A DNA stretch of 64,000 nucleotides from Lyophyllum atratum. Taxonomy: Eukaryota > Basidiomycota > Agaricomycetes > Agaricales > Lyophyllaceae. Within the stretch, counting starts at the first letter, position 1. Every line of letters begins with the position of its first letter. Shown here one piece after another: positions 19,451-31,486 of the stretch. The notes under the pieces are model-generated. The model ran no database searches. It was not told the DNA's origin and worked only from the letters and a program-made list of their open reading frames with translations. The translations under genes and the position numbers were made by a program. The stretch covers positions 2,232,001 through 2,296,000 of the forward strand of contig JACGCN010000004.1 in the NCBI GenBank assembly GCA_014905825.1. The letters run 5' to 3'.

Positions 19451-22400
19451 ATGGCGACTGATGCCCTGCGGTCGCAAGTCGCGGCCAAATGGCAAGACGC
19501 ATTTACTCGGCTGAACCACGGGGATCCAGGTATAGCAGGGCTAATAACATTCAGTCAAGTACGTGTGGCCTGTAAAGAATTGAAAACTCTTGAAGTTCAC
19601 AAATTTCAGGCATGGAATCTTGCGACAGACTTCCTACGTCCAAAGGACATTGCGAATCGGAATAAGCATGGATATAGTACGGGCTGTTCTTGTCGTGCCT
19701 GCAAATGTGGTTGATCGTTGAGGGTAGACATGAACAGTGTGCGAGCGGCGCTTGACATGGTGAACCGGTGTCGGAGGCTACCTGTGTTGCTGGAAACATT
19801 TCTTGGTGAGTCATGGTGTCTTATTGCCTCCTGGGATGCGCTGAAATTTGATAACAGAGGATGTGCGGAAGAATTACTATCTTGTGGCGCGTGAGGTTAC
19901 ACAGTACATGAGCGAATACGAGGTAGGTGACGCGTTTTGGAACCTTGCTGTTTTCTGTTTCCCCTCTTTTACGGAGTGCTACCACCCGAACCGTCGTTGT
20001 CACTACCAATGAAGTCATCAGCCTTGGGAAGTCGAGGTTAGCACGGGTGGCGTTGGCTTCTCAAAGGCCCTTCATTGGCGATAGGAACGTCCTCTGGAGA
20101 ACTGGCACCCTGCATGCTTTAGTGTCAATCTGCCATTATCATTCCCCCGTTGCCGCTCAAGACCGCTCGACATGGCTGGTGCCACGTACCTGGCAGCCTT
20201 GCCTTGTTTTCGATCTATCACGCCTTTCCAAGTGTCTTTCGATGTTTACAATTTCTTCCTGAATTCAGAGGACAGAAGATCCAATTGTGATATCTCAACT
20301 CGTTTATCGACTGTTGGAATGGTACACAGCTTGGTCTCCTCCACCAGAGTATGTCATCTTTTCATTTAGCCTCCTGATGAATTTGAACCGAGTTCACTAG
20401 GCTCGGTGCCACGATCTTTTCCGCTTACACCCTCAATTTTCAAACCCACCTCTTCTCCACCCTACCCCCCACTTTCTCACTCGCATTCAAAACTCTCTGT
20501 GCCTCCACCCTCCCGCCCTCCGATCCCGATCCTGACGCCGAACCCAACCCCGCAGCGCAAAATAGAGATATATGGGCTGCATTCGAGACACTGGGTCTGC
20601 TTGACCGATATGAATACATCGTCGCGAGCGTCGGGTACGAGCACATTGAGGCGCATGTGCTAGCGACGTGCACTGGGGAGTGGTCAAAACCTATGATGGA
20701 GGAGTTGCGGACGTGGATGTCGGATAAGATGGTCTCATGGATGCTGTTACCGTATGCGCGAGGTGCTTCGAGTGGTATGTCGTCATGTTTATGTTCGGTT
20801 CCGTCTGGCTCACGCAAGGGTTACAGCGGAAGAGGCTCGTGCACTGCTCCAAGGCGTGGGCTCGCGATTTGACTTCCACATGAACAAGACGCTATGTGAT
20901 CTGAGGTGAGCGGTCACCTCATTTCATAATTTTGTCTTTGATATCAGAGTAATATCGCTTCGCCGCTTCCTTTCAGGACCCGAGAGATCTTCGATATCAT
21001 CATCGACTTCCCCGATTCCATGGGGGCGTTGCAGGACCTGAGGGTTCGTCGTAACTATTTTGCGCTGCCGTACAGCGATGTTCAATTTACAAAATGTCTA
21101 GGATTGCCTCCAGCGCGTAGACCAGCGAGCCGCCCTCGTTCAATCATTACGGAAAGCGTATGTTGTTCTTTGCATCAGACCCCCGAAGACCGGCTAAGAG
21201 GTACTAGAAATCGGAAGCGCTTACTCCATCCTGGAGCCGAAACGAAGCTCATCTTATCACAATATGTCGCAACAATAAAATGCCTCCGGATCATAGACCC
21301 TCCTGGAGTGCTACTCTTTAAAGTGGCAGATCCAATCCGAAGATACCTCCGGTGCGCAATGGCCACGAAGTTTTTTTAGTGTAAAACCCCTTTTGACTCT
21401 TTCATTTTAGTGAACGTCCCGATACCATCCGAAGTATTGTAGCCAATTTGGTCGGCGATGACGAGAGTGGAGACGCCTTGGTTGATGAGAATGAGCCGAT
21501 ACAGCCGCTGCAGCAGCCAGACATCGAGGACTATAGTGACCCGAACTGGGAACCTGAACCCATCGATGCTGGGCCAGGTAAAAATGAATATTTCTTCCTC
21601 GAACTGATGCCTAATTTCTCCGGTACTTTCAGATTTCCGAGCTAATAAGCCGAGCGACGTCATCAGTACCCTCGTTAGCATCTACGACTCGAAGGACCTT
21701 TTCGTGAAAGAGCTACAGGTGCTTCTGGCGCAACGGTTGCTGGCGATTACGGGCGATGATACGGAGGAGGTCGAGCGTGAGGTATGTCGCATCACTTTAC
21801 CGGGGCTATCCAACACCCAATGCTGCCCTTTTTAGCGGCGAAACATCGAGATTCTCAAGATTCGGTTCGGAGAGGCAGCGCTGCAGGTGTGCGAGGTGAT
21901 GTTGAAGGATATGACAGATTCGAAGCGAATAGACGGGCATGTGCAGTCCCAGAAAGCTGTGAGTTGCGTCACACTTCTAGAAGCTTATCCGACTCAGTGC
22001 GGTCTCCAATAGTCTATTGTGCACCCGACCATCATATCACAACATTTTTGGCCCTCCTTGGAGTCTAGTGATATTATCATGCCTGGCCAGTTCCAGAGGT
22101 ACGTTTTTCTCGTCGAACCCCCATAAAAGACCCCGACCGACCTGGCCTTCCCTCAGATTACAGGAGCAGTATTCGCAAGAGTTCACAATTTTCAAGCCTG
22201 ATAAGAGGCTACGCTGGCTACCGCACCTCGGGACTGTGCATTTGGAGCTCCAGCTCGAGGACAGGACAGTCGAAGCTGATGTGCCGCCCCTCGAGGCAGC
22301 ATTTATCGAGCTCTTCTCCTCAAAAAGTTGGTCTTTCAGCTCGTCTGCGTGCCTTTCTCTCGATACTTACACATTGTCACTTCGCAGCTATCTGGTCCGT

Positions 22401-22976
22401 GGACGATCTTATTGCAGGCGTGGGCTCCGTCGACAGGAGTGCCGCACTCAATGCCCTGCTAACGTGGGTCGACCTGGGTGTCCTCAAGGAAGACACGGAA
22501 GGCACGTTCCGATTGCTTGAAGTTGCTGAAGAGCCATCGGCTGGGTCGAGTCATCACGTTAGAACTGGTCAGTCGCTATTCTCATTTTCATCAAAGCTAA
22601 ACGTCCTCACCACGTCACCTTCCTTCCCTCCTTCCTTCATTGATTCATTTACGCCAGCACCCTCTGCCGCTGAGATGCCGCCTGTAACGAGTGTGCAGCA
22701 GCAGCAGGCCGAGCAGATGAAAGTGTACTGGAAGGTTCGTCCACGTTTTCCACGTTGTTAGGTCTAGACCCCACTCATCGTGTTTTTGCGCATATGCAGT
22801 TCATCGAGGGCATGCTCACGAACTTGGGGATGTTACCGCTGGACCGTATACAGTCGATGCTGAAGTACGCACCGGGTTATGATCGGACGATTGAACAGCT
22901 GGCAGCGTTTATGGAGGCGGCGAGGCGGGAGGGACTCGTCGCCGGGCGGGATGGGGTGTGGAGGCTGAATGTCTAA
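19451..22976 (+). CDS. APC2: Anaphase-promoting complex subunit 2 (cullin family)
   Basis: Cullin-like scaffold of the APC/C ubiquitin ligase, which binds the RING subunit APC11. The ATG at 19451 opens MATDALRSQVAAKWQDAF, and the gene is broken by many short introns; I did not resolve every N-terminal junction. Diagnostic C-terminal half: SDVISTLVSIYDSKDLFVKE and LQVLLAQRLL (cullin homology), RNIEILKIRFGEAALQVCEV, HFWPSLESSDIIMPG, EFTIFKPDKRLRWLPHLGT, then a cullin-repeat helical block. The final APC2 winged-helix is in the last two exons: KVYWKFIEGMLTNLG, MLKYAPGYDRTIEQLAAF, ending GVWRLNV at 22976. Acidic linker EDYSDPNWEPEP is near 21530. The identity is solid; N-terminal exon limits are approximate. 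Confidence 0.9.
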
Positions 22977-23950
22977 AAGTAATTAACCATCTGTATTTGT
23001 TTCGTGTGGGTCTTCGTGGCAGTTGTATCAACATTATTGGTGCGTCGAATGAAAGGTGTGTCTGACGCATGGTCAACTTAACGTACCATGTAAAGCTTGA
23101 TTGACTCCTGTCTATAGGAATAGCTTTGCTTAAAGTGATGAACAAGCGGGATACATGAATGTCATCTCGTTCGAAGACAACCCAGCGTTCATCACACCGA
23201 CGGCTTTGTGGCACAAACCGGTTTCCAAGCGCATGCGAAAGAGCCGTAACGTCGAATTTTAGATGTCCTAAGTCATATAACCTTCAAAACAGGTACAGCG
23301 GTCGACGCGTAGCTGAGGAAAGAGGAGCATACGAAGTATGTACAGCAGACAGTGAATGTCGATTACTGTGAACGCGACGCCCCGCTTCCATGATCTTAAT
23401 TCTCTGGAAGTCGAGCGACTTGGCACTCGAGTATCTTCACAGGCCAGCCAACCTTCCTAGTCACTATAACCCTGGAATATCAATAAACTCCGAGCTGGAC
23501 CAGGATAAACCGGGCAGCGTCCAATGTCGGGCACGCAATTTGAAGGCTACTATCCGTATCCCGTATTCCTGGGTAAGGTCCCCATGGCCGGAGGTCCTTG
23601 AAGGCGCAAGTCACCAATCGTTTCCGCGCCACGCCCAACAACTTGCCCTCGAATCAGGATCGGTACGTAGGGGCGGATGCAAGACAGTTTTACGACGACG
23701 CGCCCGAATCTAGGCTTCTGGACCACCAAAAATGGCTCTCATCTTCCTACCCAGTTCCTACCTAAACAGACACAAGCTTCCCATTTGAATTTTGAATTTC
23801 CTAGTCGAGCCCAACACACACGCAGCACACCGCCTCATCCATCTACTAATGTTCATTCGTAGCTTTTATGGAGTACGGCAGCGGGGGAAGATGAAAGCCT
23901 AAACAACTCAAGAGATGTTTCGTGATGGCACCCTCGGAGTTGACTATTGT
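22977..23950. other. Unassigned spacer
   Basis: Downstream of APC2. Several short open frames exist but none shows domains, splice-consistent extension or hydrophobic pattern. Nothing recognised. Confidence 0.45.
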
Positions 23951-23979
23951 GCTTGGGCTAGTGGGTATCACCTGTGTTT

Positions 23980-24620
23980 TGTGTGAGGTGTTGCGTGTGA
24001 GGTGACCGATTTCGACTGTCGTGATCGCAGCTAGAGTAGTACTTACGAGTTGTAACGGCGGGTGGTGGTGGATGACTGGAATTGCGATGGCGGCACCCCA
24101 TCGGCCCATACGCAGTGGACAGCAGCCCAGAATCCAAGCCTTCATGCTATATGCATATCTTGTTATATCAAATTCAATGCGAAAATGAACGTGATCGCAG
24201 CTAGAGTATGAGTTGTGGCGGTGGTGTTCGTGGTGATAGTAGCCGTGGGCGATTGGAATTGCGATAACCGCACCACATCGCCCCATGCACGATAGGTAGA
24301 CGTGCAGAATCCAAGTCTTCATATCCATGTTATAGGCATATCTTGTTCGAATATCAAATTTACTGCAAAATGAACGTGATCGCAGCTAGATTAGTATGAG
24401 TTGTGGCGGCGGTCGTGGGCGTGGTACGGCATCGCCCCATGCACAGTGGATAGAAGTCCAAAAATCCAAGCATTCATATCCATACTATAGGCATTATCTT
24501 GTCCATATATCAGATTCACTGCAACATGAACGTGATCGCAACCACAGTATGACTCTGTGTTGTGGCGGCGGCGGTGATCCTCTCCTTTCCAACTGAAGAC
24601 GCACGCCGAGGCGCCCAGAC
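23980..24620. repeat. Irregular tandem array, about 155-185 bp units
   Basis: GTGATCGCA(G/A) recurs at about 24021, 24191, 24375 and 24531. Between occurrences the order of words is kept: GAGTTGTGGCGG, GATTGGAATTGCGAT, CACATCGCCCCATGCAC, AGAATCCAAG.CTTCATAT, CATATCTTGTT..TAT, AAATGAAC. Read on the minus strand two units stay open and encode a repeated peptide (CGAVIAIP / WGAAIAIP, AWILG, DHVHF), but frames shift between other units. A piece of the unit (CACATCGCCCCACGCAC..AGAACCCAAGCC) recurs near 25046. Confidence 0.7.
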
Positions 24621-26800
24621 AAGCCATCAGGAAGGATCCGAAGCAGCGATCCCATAGCTGGGGTGCACAGACTCACCCGATAGACATGTTCCATCAGAAA
24701 ACCCAAGACCTCCAAGACGACAGACATGTCCTCGGGGCTTGGCTTGGCTTCCCCCTCTTCCTCGCCACCCGGGTCCCAGAGTTGTAATATGAATGGCCAG
24801 GTGAGAGAATGCATATGGTGGCGGCGAGTTGGTGGAGAGAGCTGCGGTCAGCGAAGGTGTGTATGGCTTGCGCGCCAAGAACCAAGAACCAAGAACCAAG
24901 GACAAAAAAAAAAGGACCAAGGAAAAAGGAAAGATATAACAAGGCGGAGATGATGCGTTTCTTCTTGTCCATGTCAGGGGGAGAACGTCACGGTGCCGTT
25001 ACCCCACCCCCAAGAGGTCGCTCACGCCATTGGCGGATCGACCACATCGCCCCACGCACAATGCAGAACCCAAGCCTCCACACACTTATATGACACATTC
25101 AACATATCCCGCCCCTCATAAAATGTCATTTTTCACTGCAAATGCAGAATGAACAGAGCTCTCGACATCGTTTGATAAGATCCCATCCAGCAACATGTAA
25201 CTCAGCTCGACATGCATCCCCGCCCTCCCCCCCAGCGCCCCGTATATCACTTCTACATACCTCCTTCCAAAAACAGAATCGCCCTGCTCCTGCTCGAGTT
25301 GGATTCAGATCCTCTTCATTGACTGATGACGCACGCCGAGGCGCCCAGATAAACCAACACAAGACCGACGCAGTGACCACGACAGTGGTGGTTGACACCG
25401 GACAGACAGTCACCCAATAGATGTCTCCATCGGAAAACCCAAGACCCCCAAGACGAGACGACAGAGAGATATGTCCTCGGATGGCTTGGCTTCGCTTGGC
25501 TTCCCCCCGCCGTGGGCCTGGTGAGTTCCGAATGACGACAGTGGGGTGGAGAGACGTCGCAGTCAGCTGTTGTGTGCGCCAAGAACCAAGGAAAAGGTGA
25601 GTAAAGCGGAGATGTCGAATTTCCTTGGTTTGTGAGGGGGGGAGGAACGCGCCGTAACACCAACCCCCGAGACGTCGCTCCCATTCGCATCATAGGCGGA
25701 TCGCGGTGGAGCCAAAGCGAAAGCCACGCAGGTGCAGGTGTAGGTGGTGAAGAGACTATCGTAACACCTCCACATACCGTAAAACCTCCGATGCGGCAGA
25801 ACTGGGACTAAGTATCAGATTGGTGGGGTATACGTACCAATCTATACGGGCGACACCGTTATGCACGCACCCTTGCGCTTGAGCCTGTAAGAGTCATGAA
25901 CAGTTGACGATCCATCGACTCAGATGCAAGCTTCCAGAAACCCTCGTCCCTTGTTGGAGACATGCGATGGAACCCCGAGACGACATACATATCTTGGGTT
26001 GGGTTGGGTTGGCTCGCCCCCCCTCCTCACCCATTCCAGACAGACTGCGATGCCAATGACGCGTGAGTCGAAGGCATATGGTGTATGAGGACAGTTGGGG
26101 GAGAGATGCCGCGGTCAGGTGTTGCTCCCGAATGTATGGCTTGTGCGCCAAGAACCAAGAAGCAAGAAGCAAGAAGCAAGAAGCAAGAAGCAAGAAGCAA
26201 GCAAAAAGGAAAAACGGAAAACGGGAAAGGGGAGAGGACCAAGGAAAGAGGTAAGATGAGGCGGAGATAACGACGACTTTTTCTCGTCATTCTCGTCACT
26301 GTCAGGAAAGGAGGAACGCGCCACATTTCCAAGAGAATCGCTCCCATTACTTATGGGCGGATCGATTGAGAGCGAAAGCCAAAGCGAAAGCCGTAAGACG
26401 ATGATGTTGGAGGGGAGGGGGCGCAAGTGGTGTTGTTGAAAGAGGCGGGGGAGGCTATGGGAAGACCTCATCCAGATGTCGTGTACTACTACCTGTCATT
26501 CAGGAATCAGACTCATCAGAACATGGTAAATCAGATGAACGGCCGATACGGAGGACGCACCCTTGCGCTTGAGTGAGTAAGAGTAATTAAACAGCATTCG
26601 AGTATCCAAATGCGAATACAAGCTTCCAGAAACACTTGTTGGACTTGAGAGATGCGACGCGGCCCCGAATAAGAACGATTTAGACGGTCGGTAGAATGTA
26701 TGGATGCGCTGCTCGAAGCCGACGGAATGTTGACGGAAGGAACTTGAAGGCCAGGAAGTCGCGACTGGCGAGTGCAGCAAGGCAACATCACTATGTAAAA
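24590..26800. repeat. Three to four diverged copies of a larger repeat
   Basis: Copy A (about 24600-25045), B (about 25325-25710) and C (about 25940-26360) share ordered words: GACGCACGCCGAGGCGCCCAGA (A and B), GAAAACCCAAGAC..CCAAGACGA, ATGTCCTCGG..GGCTTGGCTT, GCGCCAAGAACCAAG, GGCGGAGAT, CGCTC.C.CAT, GGCGGATCG. A fourth partial copy D (about 26555-26670) matches the left part of C (GCACCCTTGCGCTTGAG, AAGCTTCCAGAAAC, TTG...GAGA.ATGCGA). Simple repeats of AAGAACC (24880s) and AAGAAGC (26160s) sit at the same place in A and C. No transposase, TIR or LTR was seen, so the class is unknown. Confidence 0.65.
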
Positions 26801-27815
26801 GAGGTTTGTGGGTCCATTATCTTCAAGCCTTGGCGCTATACCTACTTAGATACGCGTCAATGATGATGAGTTCGAGGGGCGGACTAACCATGAATGGGAG
26901 ACGGTACCTCATTTGTCGTCGTCGCCCGACGCCGCTCGCGTGCATAGCCTTGCCCTCCGACAGGTACATGTAAGTTACCGTAAGTAACGTTTAGGTCGTC
27001 CTTGGGTCGTCCCGCCAGCCTCGGATGACAATTGTCTTGGGGGGTGGGGGGTAAAGCCCGTCCTAAACGCGCAGTTGCCCCATTTGCAGGCCCGACAACG
27101 GAGGTTCTATGAAACGGCTGATTATGATTTTGGGACATTAAAAAACCCTGGGTGGGGGTCGTATGTAACGCGTCCTGTATTTTTTGATCGGGTGTTGTTG
27201 CTGGAATTTAATTGGTCATGGGTGAAGGGGAGGGAGGGCTGGGGAGCGAGATGGGTGCAGGGTCTGATTTGGGATGTGTGCGTTTCGGGGGCTGGGAGGT
27301 GAGTCGCGTCGTGGATGGAGAGGTTGGGAAAGACTGTTTCTGTTTGAGACTGTCAAAGTAGAAGAGGAAGAACGTAAAGTAGCGAGAGTGGAGAGGCGTG
27401 CAGCCCTTGCGGCGTTCATGGCTGAGGAACGGTGCCTGTAGCGTGCCTGATAAGGCTTTCTCACGCGAAGCGAAATTCATGCAAGAGGACAGCCCTTTCT
27501 TCTTCATGTTCATGTTACAGAGAGGACGGACTAGTGGTTGCTTGGTGACAATAGGAGGCAACTGGGCACCGGACGGAGGTCTGGGAGCTCGGGGGTCTTG
27601 GCTGCTCCCCCCGCACGTGGCCGACAAATAACAGGCTCGGCATGATATAAAACGAATCCGCCCTCCCTGGCCGGCATTTCAGCATCGCATTTCCATTTCC
27701 CCTTTGCGTGCCGTGCGTCGTGTCAACGCTCTTTCCTTTGACAACACCACCGCTGAGCCCTTTTCGCCATTCGCCAACCTACCCACGTCGATCTCGCGGG
27801 AACGACGACGTCATA
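26800..27815. other. Spacer and promoter side of the antiporter gene
   Basis: No gene recognised. The right end carries CACGTG (about 27614) and TATAAAA (about 27646-27652), about 165 bp before the antiporter ATG, a sensible core-promoter position. Confidence 0.45.
27646..27652 (+). promoter_or_regulatory. TATA box of the Na+/H+ antiporter gene
   Basis: GATATAAAACG lies about 165 bp upstream of the ATG at 27816, with a CT-rich leader between. Confidence 0.5.
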
Positions 27816-30800
27816 ATGGCGTTCAACCCAGTATGCCTCCACCGCCCAACGGCTGTTCTTGGAATACCCCACTGACACGGTCTTGCACAGTTCGAGGTGA
27901 CCATACCGCACATCGCCTATGCATGTCTCGGAGGCTTCGTCGTCCTGGTGCGTCGAATGACCCGTTCTGGGGAGGTTCCACCTGACCCTCTGCTCCACCT
28001 TACAGTTCGGCATGTTCTCCCTGTTTCTACGAGAAAAGGTACGTGGAGCTTCTTTGATATGGGGGCTCATCTGACAGCGCGTCGCAGTTGTACATCGGTG
28101 AAGCATGCTGGGCGTTCCTCTTCGGCGTCATCATCGGTGCGTCATACTTCCCTCCACTCACCATGATGGGAACTGACAATACCTGTACACAGGCCCGTAC
28201 GGCGCGGGCATCTTCGACCCGCACCACTGGGGCGGTGCCTCGGAGGAGGTCACGAACACCATCACCCTGGAATTCACGCGTGTCGTGCTGGCGATAGGGG
28301 TCTTCGCCATCGGCGTCGAGCTCCCCAAGGCCTACATGGCCCGACACTGGAAGAGTCTCTTCTTCCTCCTCGTCCCCGTCATGACCTGGGTAAGTCCCCT
28401 CCCCTCCCTCCCTCCCCCTTCCCATATGGAGTCCCGTCTCACGCGTCGGTGATAGGGCTGGTTCGTCTCCGCAGGCCTAATCTACGCCCTCATCCCCGGC
28501 CTCAACTTCCTCTCCAGCCTCGCCGTCGCCGCCTGCCTCACCCCCACGGACCCCATCCTCGCTGCGGCGGTCGTAGGCGGTAAATGGGCGGACAAGCACG
28601 TTCCGGCGCATATACGGCACCTGTTGGCGGCGGAGAGCGGGTGCAACGACGGCGCGGCGTTTCCCTTCCTCTTCATCGCGCTTTACCTCCTCCTTGACGC
28701 CCCAGACACGGGCGCCGCCATCCGCGACTGGTTCCTTCTCCTCTGGCTCTGTACGTCTCCCTCTCTCTCTTTCAATGTATAGGACTGGGGGTGCTGATAC
28801 ATTTACATGGATGGTAGACCAGGTGATCATGGGCATAGTCATCGGCGCCCTCCTCGGCCTCACCTTCCGCTACCTCATGAAATTCTGCCAGCGGCACAAC
28901 CTCATCGACCGGCACTCCTACGTCGCGCAATACCTCTCCCTCGCCATGCTCACCATCGGCATCACCACCCTCCTCGGCTCCGACGACCTCCTCGCCGCCT
29001 TCGCCTGCGGCACCGCCTTCGCGTGGGACGGGTTCTTCAATCGCCAGACGGAAGAATCGGTGTTCAGCTCGGTTATTGATTTGTTGTTTAATGTGGCGGC
29101 GTTTGTGTATGTGGGGGCGTGGATGCCGTTTGGGAGTTTTCAGGATGAGGAGCTGGGGTTGAGCGTGTGGAGGCTGGTGGTTATTGCGATATGTGTGTTT
29201 TTGTTGAGGAGGCTGCCGGCGGTGGTGGCGCTGTATAAGTGGATACCCGATATCAAGACCTTCCGCGAAGCCATATTCAGCGGACACTTCGGACCCATCG
29301 GCATCGGCGCCGTGTTCATCAGCACCCTCGCCAACGAGACCATCACCAAATCCACGCACGCTCGCCACACTTCTACCCCGCAACTCTTGCTCCTCGCACA
29401 CTCCATCCAGCCCATCGTAGCATTCATGGTGCTGTGCTCCATCCTCATCCACGGCCTCTCCATCCCCTCCTTCTCCCTCGGGCGCCGCGTCCACTCGGTC
29501 TCGAGAACGTGGTCGAGGCACGCGAGTATCAGCGGGGGCGCGCCGGATTGGACTATGCAGGCACGGAGGGTGGAGCGGGGCGCCGAGGATATCGTGATTA
29601 ACCGCGATCTGGAAAGGGATTTGGAAAGGGGGGAGATGGAGAGGGGGGAGGTGGGAGCGCTTGGGGAGGTTGGGGAGGGGAAGGTGCCGGAGTCCCGGAC
29701 GCTTACGTCGAGGGCGGGGACGTTGGAGAAGGATCGGGGGAGCTTTGCGTCGGAGAAGGAGGTGAGGGAGAAGGATTTGGGGGAGATGAGGGAGGGGAGG
29801 CCGGATACGCCGCCTGATGGGAGGGCGGGGGATGTGGAGTGGAGGGAGGGGAGGCATCATACGGTTATTGAGCACCAGGACAGGCCCGGGGAAGACGTGA
29901 GTTCTCTTTCTCCCTCCTTTTTTACGAACACCATCTCATGGTCGTGTGCTTTTTTATAGGTGGAAGTGGAGGTACTGAAAGACGAAGACTCCAGCACCCC
30001 AAGTCTACCCGAACAGATCCGGAAATCTCTCCACCTCCTCGACGGGCTCAAACGGAGCGTGGGGCATCTACACGATCACCTCGGACAGCCGGTGGGACAT
30101 CAGGTCGCCGAGGTCCAGCGCGTGCTCTCTAATACCAGCACCACCCCTGGTCCCTCAACAACAACAACCACGAGCCGAGGGGAAGAGGAGGACGGGGAGG
30201 AGGAAGGAGGATGGACGTCTGAGAGTCCTAGCGAGAAGGGGTCTGCTACCACCACGACTAAGAGACGGGGAGTGAAGATGAAGCCGACGAGGTCGCAGCC
30301 CCTGGGATCGCTATCACGCAAAGGCAGGCAGAGGGGGTCGATTAGGAGGGGGCATCCGCCGCCGCCTGCCATACAAACACAAGACCAGACGGAGACACCT
30401 GGGTCGAGCACGCCCACGCCCCCGGATGAGTCTGAGTCTGAAAGGCGCGGGCGCGGGCGCTCGCATGATGTGGCGCATCCGCATTTCGAGGCGGGGGAGG
30501 GCCGGCGGTATCCGCATCCACATCAGCAGCGCCCTGGGACAGCACCAAGCACCTACACGCGCACGCGCACGCACAGGCCCGGCACAGCAGACTCCCTCAC
30601 CTCAACTCTACGTCCTGGGACAGCAGATAGCTCGTTGAGGAATCATAGGGTGTCGCATATTAGGCTTATGCATTCGAGTCCGCCGACGAGGGAGGTGTCG
30701 CCGTCGAGGAGTGTTAGGTTTATGGATGAGGCGCCGAGGGGTGGGGGTGGGGGTGGGGCTGGGAATGGGGGTGGGGAGGGTGTTGGGGAGGGGGCGGAGG

Positions 30801-30856
30801 GGGGGCGTCCGGGGAGTGGGTATGGTGGGAGTGGGAATGGGGGTGGGAGGACTTGA
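27816..30856 (+). CDS. NHA1: Plasma-membrane Na+(K+)/H+ antiporter, Nha1/Sod2 type
   Basis: Exports alkali-metal cations in exchange for protons, giving salt and pH tolerance. Exons 27816-27830, 27891-27947, 28006-28038, 28088-28136, 28193-28389, 28456-28750, 28818-29896 and 29960-30856 give 873 aa with consistent phase. The N-terminal half is a CPA1-type transporter of about 12 helices. Key blocks: FEVTIPHIAYACLGGFVVLV, IGPYGAGIFDP, FTRVVLAIGVFAIGVELP, CLTPTDPILAA (ion-binding TD motif), AESGCNDGAAFPFL (ND motif), LLGSDDLLAAFACGTAFAWD, and HFGPIGIGAVF. The roughly 420-residue C-terminal tail is hydrophilic and rich in Arg/Glu/Gly, as in yeast Nha1, where it is regulatory. The last residues are almost pure Gly/Asn. 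The extreme G-richness near 30730-30850 deserves care as a possible assembly weak point. Confidence 0.93.
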
Positions 30857-31486
30857 GTGGGGGGAGGAGTTGTTGCTGTCGCTGTCGATATGTTATCTCT
30901 TTATGTCCCTCCGCATCCCTCCTTCTCCACCTTTCTTGTTCTACGACTTTTGTATATGTATGGAATAATGACTCGCTCACGGTTTACGAATCTATACGTT
31001 CCTCTCCTGTCTTTTTTTTTTTTTTTTACTTTTTGTTAGATTTTTGTTGTGGATGGTGTGTGCTTTCAATGGCCCTTGACGTAGGAGATGCGATACAAAA
31101 TGTAATATACACTGGATTTGGTAAATTTTGGCTCAATTTGAAGGGTTGGAGGAGATGGGGATTCGGTTGGCCGCCTCCTTGCGCACCAAATGTTGTCGTG
31201 ACTATACTTCGGTGGGTTTTCCTCTTGTACCCAGCATGTAGACTGGCATTCACACGACTATCTGGAGAGGGAAGATGACCATTATGTCACCCTACATATC
31301 GTGGGGAGTCACATCCGAGGTCGCCACTTACATATGAGTAGCGGTGTCCGAATCGTCGTCGTTGGTCGAAAAATTGGCCTCAGTCAAGCAGAGACCAAGT
31401 ATAGGAATGCTGTGGGCTGGGTCTACTCATGTGTACATATGAAAAGTAATACACCTGAGATGAAATGTACAAGTCTCCGTGATAGT
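30857..31486. other. Convergent 3' region
   Basis: 3' UTRs of the antiporter and the AMP ligase. It holds a 17-base T run (about 31011-31027). No gene recognised. Confidence 0.5.

Noticed and set aside
24021..24540. Regularly spaced repeats as a CRISPR array
   Set aside because: Units vary between about 155 and 185 bp, the intervening sequence is also repeated, and the genome is eukaryotic.
28772..29875. 367-aa minus-strand ORF opposite the antiporter
   Set aside because: Shadow frame with Pro/His/Arg bias and no domain; the plus strand is a clear Nha1-type protein.
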